64,000 nucleotides of DNA from NCBI GenBank assembly GCA_037893225.1, contig JAZGUH010000143.1, positions 1,240,001 through 1,304,000 on the forward strand, read 5' to 3'. Made by a program: the position numbers and the translations under genes. Of this stretch, positions 25,601-33,781 are shown one piece after another. The stretch comes from Hippasteria phrygiana. Lineage: Eukaryota > Echinodermata > Asteroidea > Valvatida > Goniasteridae. Every line of letters begins with the position of its first letter. Positions within the stretch are counted from its first letter, which is position 1. A model generated the notes under the pieces. That model did not search any database and was not told where the DNA came from. It saw nothing but the letters and a program-made list of their open reading frames with translations.

Positions 25601-27773
25601 GAAACACACAAAGGTCGCGTCCACTAAAAAGTGGTCCATAGAGCATTGAGCCCCATGAGATAGTGTCAGCACTGACAGCCTTAGGGCTACGGTATGTGTT
25701 GTTCGGATGGAGTGAAGGACCCGGCGGCCATCGTTGAAGAGGCAGCCGTATTACGTATATTAAACTTTTTATCGGCCTAACAACATTTTGTGTGTTTGTT
25801 TTACTTTGTGTATGGTTTGAAGTTGGACTTCCTGGGATAGGCTCTACTGTTCTGTTTGTTGATGCACCCGTTCATCCAGGTGATCTAGAGCGGAGGATGC
25901 GGTTTTCGAGATGGTTCACTGTTGTGCGACGACGATTTATCTGTGGTGATGAGGCAAAGTTTCCTCTGAACGGTTGCATAAACAAATAGAACAGTAGAGC
26001 CTATGCAGCAAAAGACCATTCACCAAGGGAGTTTACTTCAGACCCAAGAAACGATCAGAGAGATTCCCTTCATGACTGGGCTGCTATAACCACAGACGGA
26101 CAGATTCTTGGAATGAAAAATGTAAAAAAGTCACAGTCAGTCACTCCTATAGTTGGGGGCTGACCTTGCTGCACAAAAAATGACAAAACTTCTGATTGGC
26201 TTGACTGATTTTGATGAAATAAAGACTATTTTTCATGCAAGAAGTTCCCACATCAGGATCTGTCGAAATCTAGATTCTGAGGTTGCCTAGTTTGGCCTGG
26301 AAATTTTTTTGGACACCCTGCATTGGACGACTCGCCCAATATAAACACCACATGGTGTTAGATTAACACCACCGTTTTTGCAGTGTACATGTCGTGTAAC
26401 TCTGAAGTCGGGAGGCAAAAAGTAAGCTTATTTAAAACTGAGATGACGAAATGCACGATTGTGCTGTCGTAGCTGTATTTAAAGACAATGATTTTAATAA
26501 AACTTGTTCATAAAAAAGTCTTTAAAAAAACCGCCACCCGACTTTTGTGACTTTTAGGGTCGGTCGCGGACCGAGGGAACACAAGTATTTTTTTGGCCTA
26601 AAATACATGTACGTCACTAAGTGAAATAAAAAGTACTTATTTAAGGAAATCGGGTAGACTGAATTTTCACAAGTACTTTATTCTGGATACAAAACATGCA
26701 AGTTGACCCCCCAAGCGAAGGAAATTTGGTGAGAATACATACTTTCGGGCACACAAACGTCTGCGTTATCTTTATTTTAAAAAATATTCTGTGTCCCGAC
26801 TGAGATGCGCTTGTAACAATGGTGTGATCGGAATTGCAAATTGATGACCGAAAGAAAAATGAAAAAATGTACTGTGTACCTGATTTTGCGACAGGTTCCG
26901 ATCATTCTACCTTTCATCTTCATCGTGTGTGCGTTGTTTGTATCGGCCATGTCTATCTACTCATCGCCCGTTGATTGTGGTATCGGTCTAGCCATTGCAG
27001 TGTCCGGGGTGCCTGTCTATCTCATCTTCGCCTGGTGGCAGAATAAGCCGATCTGGTTTACCAATGCAGTTGGTAAGTGAGTAGAATGGAGTGGGAGGTT
27101 AAATAGCTCTGTCATCATTTGAAAACTGCCCTGCTCGCTTTCCATACGGTAGTATGCAACATTAGCTTTCGTTGTAATTTGGGGGTTAGTATTTTGAAAG
27201 TCAGTAATGCATAACAGAGAAATGCATTCAGTATATTAATGGAAAGCTTATTAACAATTGTTTGTGGGTTACATTTTTGGGCAGGGCACCCGGTATAGGG
27301 GTGTGGGTAGACACCCCCATTTAAAGAAATGGGTGTAATTCAATCTGGTTTTGCTCAGTATCTTTTTGTTCTACATTTTGGGGAATTTGGTGGGACCCAG
27401 GCTACATCTGTTTTGAGGGGATACCGACGACCACGCCCCGCCCATGAGTACATCCGAAAAGTTGAGAGATATACCTATCAACTTGAAAGAAGCCAAGACA
27501 ATCGTCAAGACGAAATAGAAGAAAGGGGAAAATATTAAATTTATCGGTAGTCTTTTCGAGTGTGGTAACGGTTGTGACGAGCATCAAGTATGCAGAAATA
27601 AGGCTTCCACGGAAAGAAATATATTGGACACGAAGAGTTTTGAGTAAACTCAAAGCTGATCACCTTATCGTTTCAAGCACACATTACTAATACTCCTCAT
27701 TCCTACAGATTCTGTGACTTGTTTCCTGCAAAGATTTCTTCAGATTGCTCCAGAAGAACAGAAATCAGAATAG
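6795..27773 (+). CDS. SLC7A11-like: xCT-like SLC7 light-chain amino-acid exchanger (10 exons, 496 aa)
   Basis: Exons 6795-7293, 11370-11495, 12933-13035, 15375-15419, 15565-15688, 16401-16504, 16984-17080, 23429-23578, 26895-27072 and 27709-27773 join in one frame of 1491 nt, all with GT-AG borders. The product is a plasma-membrane 12-helix APC-fold exchanger. The GTVIGSGIF substrate motif is at residues 48-56, and Cys151 matches the cysteine that disulfide-bonds to the 4F2hc/rBAT heavy chain. Helix segments such as LNSVSVPWSNR, FYFGLFAYSGW, ALSCAGSTNG and KCPDLHRPFK resemble human xCT (501 aa) more than SLC7A9 or LAT1, so cystine/glutamate-type exchange is likely but inferred. The tail PEEQKSE is close to the PEED ends of the family. 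Confidence 0.93.
7372..7490 (-). mobile_element. tRNA-derived SINE, minus strand
   Basis: On the minus strand the tRNA-like head carries an A box (agctcagttggtagagcg) and a B box (ggttcgaattc), followed by the SINE body ttctttgttcactttg. It lies in SLC7 intron 1. Confidence 0.8.
7548..7665 (+). mobile_element. Partial tRNA-derived SINE, plus strand
   Basis: The head is truncated: the A box is missing and the B box (ggttcgaatccc) is present. The body through cctagtcagtttcccttgtgg is clear. It faces the previous SINE, so the pair forms an inverted repeat. Confidence 0.75.
8276..8453. mobile_element. hAT-type MITE with 5-bp TSD (copy 1)
   Basis: Termini are CAGGGGCGGATCTA and TAGACCCGCCACTG (inverted), with G and C tracts inside. 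The exact 5-bp repeat ctgac flanks it at 8271-8275 and 8454-8458. A close copy at 37133-37298 is flanked by its own 5-bp repeat. The termini resemble hAT elements; a 5-bp duplication fits the hAT5 type. Confidence 0.8.
8640..11290. other. SLC7 intron 1 remainder
   Basis: Holds a G/C-tract segment near 8640-8712 resembling the G-rich element ends elsewhere in the window, then AT-rich sequence with no recognisable exon. The 108-aa open frame near 10089 has no family resemblance. Confidence 0.5.
11370..11495 (+). CDS. SLC7A11-like: SLC7A11-like exon 2
   Basis: Acceptor ttttcctgcag|gtgcc, donor tcaag|gtaaaa. Completes Gly167 and encodes residues 168-208, a helix-loop-helix containing LNSVSVPWSNRFQ, which aligns with LNSMSVSWSARIQ of xCT. 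Phase 1 at both ends. Confidence 0.93.
11852..12011. mobile_element. gcaatcgtggac TIR element (diverged copy)
   Basis: Third, most diverged member of a ~160-bp family also at 19394-19551 and 33782-33941. Shared internal landmarks are gcgtagacaaagg, gtccacgattg, gtgtacaaaac and gtataaacaaaagagg. The right end is degraded. Confidence 0.7.
12232..12345. repeat. (TTTTGG)n hexamer microsatellite, about 19 copies
   Basis: A nearly perfect array of ttttgg in SLC7 intron 2. The long VLVL/FWFW/NQNQ frames across it are repeat artefacts. Confidence 0.95.
12592..12720 (+). repeat. Dispersed repeat shared with 61262-61400
   Basis: Segments ttggaaagat, tacacgaccat, gtcgaaaatca and aaaaatcatttcggggacg recur in order at 61262-61400. 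Unclassified. Confidence 0.5.
12933..13035 (+). CDS. SLC7A11-like: SLC7A11-like exon 3
   Basis: Acceptor ttcacgtag|gtaaaac, chosen over the nearer cag at 12952 because only this site keeps frame with exon 2. Encodes residues 210-242 (KTRNLQDGFVP... FYFGLFAYSG) and two bases of Trp243. Donor tg|gtaag, phase 2. Confidence 0.88.
13747..14044. mobile_element. Foldback MITE, 298 bp, TA flanks
   Basis: The two halves are inverted copies: tactctcttaatgtaaaaga at the left and tcttttacattaagagagta at the right, with repeated actcgaaaagagtg units inside. The terminal TA on each side fits a Tc1/mariner-type TA duplication, with the element proper starting CTCTCTTAATG. It would fold into a long hairpin in SLC7 intron 3. 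Confidence 0.8.
14465..14631. mobile_element. Small TIR element, 167 bp
   Basis: Left aatgggagactt... tggtggcagca matches inverted right tgctgccacca... aagtctcccatt. TIRs are about 35 bp with a few mismatches. No coding capacity. Confidence 0.65.
14826..14972. repeat. Tandem repeat of about 56 bp
   Basis: caggatgtcgtcatcc and gtgataaat(t)atct alternate about 2.7 times with substitutions (14826-14972). Confidence 0.75.
14986..15067. mobile_element. tagtctggttccc inverted-ended short repeat (copy 1)
   Basis: Begins tagtctggttcccta and ends ggggaactagacta, so the ends are inverted. Copies occur at 36130-36201 and, truncated, at 59184-59250. In all three the sequence tgaaaa(c/t)gacagcaca follows downstream, at variable distance. 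Confidence 0.7.
15115..15236. mobile_element. Small TIR element nested in a dispersed repeat
   Basis: Ends gggggtgcgttcc and agaacgcgcccc are inverted, with inverted cgcgaacaa inside. It interrupts a dispersed repeat (about 15087-15330) that runs uninterrupted from gacagcaca to tcacaggatgc in copies near 36310 and 59510. Confidence 0.7.
15375..15419 (+). CDS. SLC7A11-like: SLC7A11-like exon 4 (45-bp microexon)
   Basis: Acceptor ttctcacag|gcaat, donor tcaag|gtatgt. Completes Trp243 and encodes QFLPTFTEEIENPS plus two bases of Arg258. It matches the conserved TEE(V/I)ENP segment of xCT. It is recognised only because phases and family alignment fix it on both sides. Confidence 0.9.
15565..15688 (+). 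CDS. SLC7A11-like: SLC7A11-like exon 5
   Basis: Acceptor gccgtatag|aaat, donor gcattg|gtgagt. Completes Arg258 and encodes residues 259-299, including NIPLGIITSMAIVTIVYIM, close to the same helix in xCT, and the loop ending SDAVAL. The preceding intron is only 145 bp. Confidence 0.93.
15775..15834. repeat. (AAATC)n pentanucleotide repeat, about 12 copies
   Basis: Nearly perfect caaat/aaatc array in SLC7 intron 5. Confidence 0.95.
15851..16114. mobile_element. Foldback element, 264 bp
   Basis: The segment gtgagagagactgggattgc to cactcctgag is repeated inverted from gaggacgg to gcaatctcagtctctctcac, giving arms of about 130 bp with about 15 differences. The centre contains tttcagacagtgtgctctgtcc / ggacagtgctc. 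A similar cgaaacgtc-type core is present at 31889-32116. Non-coding, in SLC7 intron 5. Confidence 0.75.
16401..16504 (+). CDS. SLC7A11-like: SLC7A11-like exon 6
   Basis: Acceptor ttccctgtag|agttt, donor gcaag|gtgagt. Encodes residues 300-333 (SFAERVLGP... ALSCAGSTNGSTFCFA) and two bases of Arg334. ALSC-G-NG is a family signature. Confidence 0.93.
16538..16626. repeat. (CAG)n trinucleotide repeat
   Basis: About 28 triplets of cag with caa and cat interruptions, in SLC7 intron 6 just after the exon 6 donor. The poly-Ser and poly-Leu open frames here are artefacts. Confidence 0.95.
16860..16935 (-). mobile_element. Decayed tRNA-derived SINE head
   Basis: On the minus strand an A-box-like tagttcaatcggtatagag and a B box ttgttcgagtccc are 30-35 bp apart, as in a tRNA. 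The stems are poorly preserved. Confidence 0.55.
16984..17080 (+). CDS. SLC7A11-like: SLC7A11-like exon 7
   Basis: Acceptor tgccctgcag|gataa, donor gttttc|gtaatg. Completes Arg334 and encodes residues 335-366, with SREG and MIHVHNKTPLPATIV aligning to SREG and MIHVRKHTPLPAVIV of xCT. The donor was chosen so that exon 8 continues the alignment without a gap. Confidence 0.88.
17081..18053. other. SLC7 intron 7, 5' part
   Basis: No exon or known repeat recognised. The 101-aa and 74-aa minus-strand frames near 17441-17897 show no family signature. Confidence 0.5.
19276..19350 (+). mobile_element. tRNA-like sequence, second SINE family
   Basis: A-box-like ggtcgaatggtaagac and B box agagttcaagtccc with near-tRNA spacing. 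It is followed by a body leading directly into the gcaatcgtggac element. The anticodon arm ctgcactacagaaagcag is plausible, but the acceptor stem is weak. Confidence 0.55.
19394..19551. mobile_element. gcaatcgtggac TIR element (copy 2)
   Basis: 158 bp, starting gcaatcgtggacct and ending aggtccacgattgc (inverted). Copy 33782-33941 is nearly identical. Internal gtccacg motifs repeat. No coding capacity. Confidence 0.8.
20412..20558 (-). mobile_element. tRNA-derived SINE, minus strand
   Basis: Same family as the 28.7-29.9 kb cluster: body attcgtcaaacaatccacaa on the plus strand, head with B box ggttcgggtccc on the minus strand. Nested inside the loop of the long-TIR element. Confidence 0.8.
20741..20918. 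mobile_element. PIF/Harbinger-type MITE, 178 bp, TAA TSD
   Basis: Ends agagccggtcacactggcca and tggccagtgtgaccggccct are inverted. The trinucleotide taa flanks both sides (20738-20740, 20919-20921). A TWA target and GGGCCGGTCACAC-like termini are Harbinger traits. Internal cgataacgaaaacg units repeat. Confidence 0.85.
21312..21478. mobile_element. Hairpin element nested in the right arm of the long-TIR element
   Basis: gtgaacagtaaaggtgaagc and the inverted right end pair along about 75 bp per arm, including gagctttcggtg / caccgaaagctcgg. The left arm of the host element lacks this sequence, so it is a later insertion. Confidence 0.75.
22962..23300. repeat. Dispersed ~350-bp G-flanked repeat (copy A)
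   Basis: Shares tatggcga(a/g)tgg, atctcggccgaccaa, atgcaa(a/g)tatgcacactta, gtccctaa and the terminal cccgg(t)caaaa... ccccgg segments with 34292-34651 and 51324-51702, and partly 54294-54376. Same order and orientation in each. No coding frame is conserved. Confidence 0.8.
23429..23578 (+). CDS. SLC7A11-like: SLC7A11-like exon 8
   Basis: Acceptor tttttttcag|tttcc, donor ttcaag|gtgact. 150 bp, phase 0 at both ends, residues 367-416. LINYMSFVRWLM and YLRWKCPDLHRPFK align with LLNFLSFARWLF and YLRYKCPDMHRPFK of xCT. Confidence 0.93.
23579..26894. other. SLC7 intron 8
   Basis: No exon or clear mobile element recognised. At 26336-26390 short aacacc/ggtgtt inverted words end in tttttgcagtgtac; a similar arrangement occurs at 63375-63475. 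At 25046-25200 aattcccaag repeats several times. Confidence 0.5.
26895..27072 (+). CDS. SLC7A11-like: SLC7A11-like exon 9
   Basis: Acceptor ttttgcgacag|gttcc, donor gttg|gtaagt. Residues 417-475: the last two helices (VPIILPFIFIVCALFV... GIGLAIAVSGVPVYLIF) and the NKPIWF segment. Phase 1 at the end. Confidence 0.93.
27709..27773 (+). CDS. SLC7A11-like: SLC7A11-like exon 10 (stop)
   Basis: Acceptor ttcctacag|attct. Completes Asp476 and encodes SVTCFLQRFLQIAPEEQKSE then TAG. Matches the amphipathic LQIILEVVPEED-type tail of xCT in length and position. Confidence 0.9.
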
Positions 27774-27921
27774 GACTGAGCTGAGACGAATGCCTGAAGG
27801 ACAGTTTCATGACTACCAAAAGGATTGTGAAAAACAGGTTCCATAACATGTCATAATGCTTACTTCCTGATGGAGGTCAATCACAAACTAATACAGAGTG
27901 GATCAAAAAACGAAACCGAGA

Positions 27922-27927
27922 AATAAA
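27922..27927 (+). promoter_or_regulatory. Candidate polyadenylation signal of the SLC7 gene
   Basis: AATAAA 149 nt after the stop codon. Another lies near 28262. Position fits, but use is unverified. Confidence 0.45.
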
Positions 27928-28740
27928 TCTGTATTCCTGATTTGTTGGGATTGATTATAAAACTAATATATATGTACCGGAAAGGATGAAATGTCAAACA
28001 GGTGCTTCTGTATTGGTCAGTTGCGGGAAAAATACATAATCGTTTTCAGAATTGTCATGTTGAACACTATGACGTGTGTAGATTTGAGACAAACATTAAA
28101 GAATTATCGCAGTGTACATATGGTAGCACTATGTTATAGGTACGGTTTAATGTTATTTTAACGAAAACAAAATAGTGCACTTGGGTCTTATAATTTGTTG
28201 TTTAAGTTTACCTTTATTAAAAGTTACTTTGAAAAGCTGAAGTGCTTTCTAAAAACACTTGAATAAAGCAGGGGCGTCAATCCAATTTCAAGTGTGGGGG
28301 ACATCATTGAAGTCAAGATTTATGCCCTGTGAAGCACACACGGCGGGCGTCTTTTCCGAATCAAATCTGTATAACAGGAGGGATCCAACCAGGGCTTGCC
28401 TTAGGGTCCCTGGTAGGGCCAGGGGCAAAGCCCCGGCGGGGGTCCAGCGGGGGTCCAGCGGGAGGATCCCAAGGAAGCTACAGAGTTTATAGGCATTATA
28501 AGGTGTCACGAGCCACATTGTCATATTTTTGTGGATCAGACACTCAACAAAAAGTTGGTCAAAATGGGTTGATATTTTGCCCAGTGTTGGGCAACATATC
28601 AACAACCGAAAATCTTGGGCAAATTCTTCTCAATAATTGGTCCAATTTTTACCTGAATTAACCAACAATGTGTAAATGAATACCAATGTTGGGTAAATAG
28701 CAGTTGCCCAATTATGTTTCACCCAACGTTTTTACAGTGT

Positions 28741-28966
28741 ATTACAGTACCAGCTTTCCAAATTCTAACTGTTTAAATTAACTAATAATTCGTCAAACAA
28801 TCCACAAGGGAAACTGACTATGTAAATTTGAATACATTTTTTAAAGTGAACAAAGAAACTGGCAGGAGCGGGATTCGAACCTGCGACCTCCGGGTTACCG
28901 TACCGGCGCTCTACCAACGGAGCTATCTTGCCCTATGTTGGCGGTCTCCCAAATTGTCAGCATCTA
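28741..28966 (-). mobile_element. tRNA-derived SINE (cluster copy 1)
   Basis: On the minus strand the head has A box agctccgttggtagagcg, B box ggttcgaatcccg and a readable cloverleaf, then the body. It shares an extra ~45 bp beyond the SINE (attacagtaccagctttcca...) with the next copy, so the two arose partly by segmental duplication. Confidence 0.85.
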
Positions 28967-29202
28967 GTATCCCGTATTGCGAGCAATCCAACACTGAAAC
29001 AATTCTGTTTAGTCGGCTTTTTTACTGCTCATTTTTATCGAAACAAAAAACAAATCTAGCGAAAAGAAATCCACTATATGTAAATGATTGCCACGTGAAT
29101 TTGTATGATCAGTATTGCATATTTGCCTAGCTGGGAATCCTCGATTGTCCAGAAATCTTAAACGAAAAAGTGACACATGGACTATCGAAACTGATATATA
29201 TT

Positions 29203-29415
29203 ACAGTACCAGCTTTCCAAGTTCTAACTGTTTAAATTAACTAACAATTCGTCAAACAATCCACAAGGGAAACTGAGTAGGTAAATTTGAATACTTTTTC
29301 AAAGTGAACAAAGAAACTGGCAGGAGCGGGATTCATACCTGCGACATTCGGGTTACCGTACAGGCCGCTCTACCAACTGAGCTATCTTGCCCTATGTTGG
29401 TGGTCTCCCAAATTG
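29203..29415 (-). mobile_element. tRNA-derived SINE (cluster copy 2)
   Basis: Same order as copy 1, starting with the shared attacagtaccagctttcca flank. The B box is altered (ggtatgaatcccg). Confidence 0.85.
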
Positions 29416-29554
29416 TCAGTATCTTTGTTCGGGTGGGCGCTAGTCAGAAGTCATAAAACCCAGAATGCCGTATAGCCAGGGATCACACCCAATTTTAAGA
29501 TACAACCCGGGAAGCGACATTATGAGGATCACTCAATTAGGATACGACTTTTTA

Positions 29555-29720
29555 ACTTATAATTCGTCAAACAATCCACAAGAGAAACTGACTAGGTAAA
29601 TTTGAATACATTTTTCAAAGTGAACAAAGAAACTGGCAGGAGCGGGATTCGAACCTGCGACCTCCGGGTTACCGTACCGGCGCTCTATCAACTCAGATAT
29701 CTTGCCCTATGTTGGAGGTC
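29555..29720 (-). mobile_element. tRNA-derived SINE (cluster copy 3)
   Basis: Body, B box ggttcgaatcccg and A-box region, minus strand. Together with the next copy it forms a head-to-head inverted pair around cttgccctatgttgg... ccaacatagggcaag. Confidence 0.85.
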
Positions 29721-29769
29721 TCTCCAGAATATGGAAGACCGCCAACATTATGTTGTCAGTATCTGGAGA

Positions 29770-29905
29770 GACCGCCAACATAGGGCAAGATAGCTCAGTT
29801 GGTAGAGCGCCGGTATGGTATTTCGGAGGTCGCAGGTTCGAATCCCGCTCCTGCCAGTTTCTTTGTTCCCTTTGAAAATGTATTCAAATTTACCTAGTCA
29901 GTTTT
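29770..29905 (+). mobile_element. tRNA-derived SINE (cluster copy 4)
   Basis: Best preserved head on the plus strand: gggcaagatagctcagttgg, then ggtcgcaggttcgaatcccg. D and T arms pair, but the loop base before the putative anticodon is C, not T, so it is not a functional tRNA. The body ends at cctagtcagtttta and abuts the LINE fragment. Confidence 0.85.
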
Positions 29906-31300
29906 ACTTTCTATTTTCAGTGGATATTAGTAACAAAATTGTGTTAAAGCTTTCCATGAAGTTGTATAAAACACAGAGGGGTTTATAAACAATTCCAATG
30001 ATAATATTTCCTTTGCCTGTATTAATAAGTTCAATAAAACACGATTCAATATCGGAATTATTTACTGATAATTTAATACGAATTTTGTACACCAAATTGT
30101 CATGTATGTAGAGTGCAACTCCTCCACCCCTCTTGCTTTGTCTACACGTTCCCTCAATAGCGTAGTTTGGAATTTGTATAGAGTACCGAAGTGATGACGT
30201 CGTTTAATGCAATGTTTGGAACCAGAATACATTCTAAACTGCATGTGTTTGGAACCATTGCCGCGGCAACTGACGTCAGACTTCGGTACTCTATTGGGGT
30301 CGTGCATGTCGTTTAACCAGGTTTCGGATATCCCAACAGAGGAATCCCACAACGACGAGTTTAGCGCCGATCTCAATGTCACAGTAAACAACTTTATGCT
30401 GATCGTGCGCCTGCGCTTTCTTTTATGGCATGATTGATTCCTGCATGAATGAATGTGCTGAAAAGCGTTGTTTTGTTTGCCACTGACATTCTCGCTTTCA
30501 ACCTGGAAGTGCGCAGAAGGGGCTGATGTGAAATTCCTCTATGATCGCAAAACTCTTTTGTCATAGGTTAACGTACCGAACAATGCTTGATATATTTTTC
30601 CGTAGACTACGGGCATTGAAATGCAACAATTTAGTATATGTACTCGTAATAAAATTATCAAGAAAATCATCCTGATCATAATAATTGCAATTGTTTTCGG
30701 GGATATCAACATTTATATTCAGTGCTGCGGCTGGGCCAAAACCGGGCGGTAGACCGGTGCGGTGTGCACGGTCAATCTCGATATCGTCGGTACCCTGGAG
30801 CTTTAGGTGGTTAGTCAGCAGCTCATGGACGAAGTCCTCACAGGATCCCGATCCGACCTCAGAGCCTTCAGGAACCCCTTGGGTGACGATGTTACGGCGA
30901 CTTTGATTGTGGATGTCGTCGATCTTGTCTTTCAAGTGCCTGATGATCCTCGGGTTGTATATTCAGTCTTTTGGTTTATCTGTGATTTGATGGCGACATG
31001 GCTTTCTTGGACAAAAAGTCACAGATGTTTTCAGGTCAGCAATGTCGGTGGAATTTGTAGACACCTTTTGGTGGATTTCTTGATAATTACGCTCCAAAGA
31101 GCCGAGTCGTGCCGCAATGTTATTGATGGTCTCCAGGATCTTGTCCAGCTTGTCATCAATGATTGACAGTTTACCACTGCAGAAAAATGACGCAACACAG
31201 CCGCTATCTTGGTCGCTGTCACTCGGGCTTAGGGGATCTTTTTTCGAGCTTGGTTTTCGACGGCTTCGAGCTTCTTTTTTGTCGAATCGTTGTCAGACAT
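29906..31300 (-). mobile_element. CR1/L2-like LINE, eroded 5' fragment
   Basis: On the minus strand from 31300 an ORF1-like region starts MSDNDSTKKKLE, has a predicted helical stretch, then RRNIVTQGVPEG and DIEIDRAHRTG. The ORF2 endonuclease follows: LLHFNARSLRKN, ISETWLND, then RGGGVALYIHDN and IIIGIVYKP. Several frame breaks and an internal deletion between ORF1 and ORF2 make it dead. The 3' half is missing, and the fragment stops at the SINE at 29905. Confidence 0.8.
30181..30291. mobile_element. 111-bp MITE with TA TSD nested in the LINE endonuclease
   Basis: Ends gagtaccgaagt and acttcggtactc are inverted, flanked by TA on both sides (30179-30180, 30292-30293). It splits the LINE frame between WLNDMHDPN and QIPNYAIEG, proving insertion into a formerly continuous sequence. 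Mariner-like by its TA target. Confidence 0.85.
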
Positions 31301-31888
31301 GGTCGGATATATATTTCCAAGTTGACTTTGAACAGCAGTGGCAATATTAAATTTAATAGACGCCAAAAGTGGTTAAATGAGGGAGAGCAGAGACTGCACG
31401 TCCTTACTCCTCACGCATCACGCATTCTTCATGTGTCCCCCACCCTTCAAAATATCGGGGGGACGTGTCTGCCTGTCTCCCCCCGCCCCCAGGATTGACG
31501 CCCGTGAAATAAAGAAGGAAATGCGCCCTGCATCTGTCCAGACTGTTACTATGGCTTAAACAAAAGGTAAAGAAAGAACGTTTGAGTTAAAGGGAGAAAT
31601 GCTTACAGCAGCAGATATTTATATAATAATGTTATTAATGATAAATATTAAAAATTGTACAATCAGTTGCTTATATACATTGTATATCCTTCAGAATATT
31701 TCCTGATTTTAAAGGGAGCATGTTATGTTGTATGACACACATATAGGCCTATAGCAGTTCCTAAAAACAAGTCAATCATCATGGAATATTACGTATTATG
31801 GTTTTGTCCTCGGTCGAAAAAGAAAAATGACAAGACTGAGAGATAAAATTTATTCCTGTGATTTGAGACTTGGCATGCATTGAGAGTA

Positions 31889-32116
31889 AAACTAAAGAGA
31901 AGTTTTCCATATACAGGTGAAATAACAAACCAAACGAGAGAGAAGTGTGGCACTAACACGCGCCAGAGTATTAATTCGTCGTTTCGGCCGGTATGTTCTG
32001 ACCCGCGGTCATCGGGAAATCATGGTCGTCACCATTTCTCCTGATGACGATCTGAGTATACTGACCGAAACGTCCAGTATTGTGTATGGTGTATTCGGAA
32101 AACTTCTCTCTAGTTT
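31889..32116. mobile_element. TIR element, 228 bp
   Basis: Ends aaactaaagagaagttttcc and ggaaaacttctctctagttt are inverted. The core has cgtttcggccggt / accgaaacgtcc. Possibly TA-flanked. Non-coding. Confidence 0.7.
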
Positions 32117-32375
32117 ATTTATTTTTTGTTCTTTTTAATGAATTACAATTCAGCAATACATGAGCAATTTACCTTAATCCTCGTGTTTCGTTCTGTGTAC
32201 AAATGTATAAGTGGTGGGTTCGTGGTATAGGGCTGGCAACCTAAACTGTAACCAACCCCACCACCTATGTGTGTAGCCCTTTAACTAGAGTGGCTTTTAG
32301 CCTTGCATTTGGGTGACTTTGATTATAAGAAAAGTTGCATTGTGAACAGTTATCGTAGTACACTTCATTTCTTCA

Positions 32376-32772
32376 CAGGGGAGGATCCAGGATTTTTTTA
32401 AGCGGGGGGGGAGGTCTGAAATTTGCCCAGAAAGGTGAATCCCAAAATGTTTCGTCTGCGAATTTTCTTTTACAAGCGGCGGGGGGGGGGGGGGGGGGTG
32501 GGGGGGGGGTGGGTTTGAGGGTGGGTTGGGGGGGGGGGGGGGTGGCGGGCTGACACTTTGTTCTTACCCATAGGCAAAATAAGACCTGTATATCTGCTTT
32601 TCTGGTTTGCAACTTTTGACGTAGGCCCCTACAAGCAACAACAAAAAATAAATGGCAACAAGCGGGGGGGGGGGGGGGGGGGTGGGGGGGGGGGGGGTGG
32701 GGGGGGGGGGGTGGGGTGGGGTTGAACCCCCTAAAACCCCAACCCCCCCCCCCCCCCCCCGATCCGCGCCTG
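32376..32772. mobile_element. hAT-type MITE with long G/C tracts
   Basis: Starts CAGGGGAGGATCCAGG and ends GATCCGCGCCTG. Flanks cttca/tttca are a near-match 5-bp duplication. Most of the interior is G and C runs (32404-32412, 32480-32545, 32664-32760), which probably expanded after insertion and are likely sequenced imprecisely. Confidence 0.6.
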
Positions 32773-33092
32773 TTTCATGTAGATACAGTTTAATACTTTA
32801 TTAGATACATTTTGGCATCACACTTCTCTGAGATTTTAGTGTTTCTCTGTTAATTTAGTGCTGGGTAACCCTAAAATAGAACAGGTAAATAAATGTATTA
32901 TACAAATCCCACAAGAATAATCTTAATTGGGTTCTTTTTGTACCTGCGTGCCTGATCACCGCGCGTGCCGAAAGCAACAACCGGCAACGGACAAGTATTA
33001 ACTGTTTTTGACAGTAAACAAGAACATTCCTTTACATTCCTTCAAAAAGGATGTCCCATTTGCCTTTTTGAGACATGGAGGACCCAATAGGA

Positions 33093-33162
33093 GAGCGCTA
33101 TTTGATTTGTGTAAACCTTTTGTGCCATGCAAAAGGTTTTCCCAAATCAAATAGCGCCCTGC
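33093..33162. repeat. Short inverted repeat around agcgctatttgatttg
   Basis: gagcgctatttgatttg...aaccttttg pairs with caaaaggtt...caaatcaaatagcgcc, giving arms of about 28 bp. Unclassified. Confidence 0.6.
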
Positions 33163-33781
33163 TATGCGTCTGTACAATTCCACACACGTGTTTGGGGCCT
33201 TTAAACCAAGCTATATACCAAGGGACACACACTATTTAAATACAATGCCTTGCTATCGCGTTGAGTGTATTTGTTTTACCGAAACCTTCGAACTCTGAAG
33301 TGTTGGCCGAGAACCCACTTGCAAGAACAATGCGCGGAAGTTTAGAGTTTCGTGTACAGAGTCATAACTCATGCAAGATTATTCTGCGTAGTGACATAGT
33401 CCGAGATCCTGTTCAGTTCTGGAGGAAAGGTTACCAAGATTTGGTAAGCTTTTAAGTTTTCTGATTTTTATGTTCCCTTTTTATTAGTTTGAGGAGATAT
33501 TCTAATAAAATTTGTGTTGAATATTCAGCAACGCCTAAAATGTTAGCTTTATGGTCACAATGTAGATTTGAGGCTACGTGTTTGCTGCACAAGAAGCTCG
33601 TAATCCTGCTGGGGGAATTATGTTGAAATGAAAATGTCTATTCGGACACCGTTGTCGTTTTCATTGCAGCAGTTGTTGTTCATGTTTTTGTTGTTGATAT
33701 TGCTACTGTGGATGTTGTTGTTGTTGTTGTTGTTATTGTTGTCAGTGACATAAATCCGTGTCTGTGAGTTTGTATATGCCG

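Noticed and set aside
29770..29850. Functional tRNA gene
   Set aside because: Good A and B boxes, but an acceptor-stem mismatch, C at the position before the anticodon, and a SINE body shared with several copies show it is a SINE head.
32376..32772. Pro-rich open frame on the minus strand
   Set aside because: Encoded by G/C homopolymer tracts within a transposon; lengths are unreliable.
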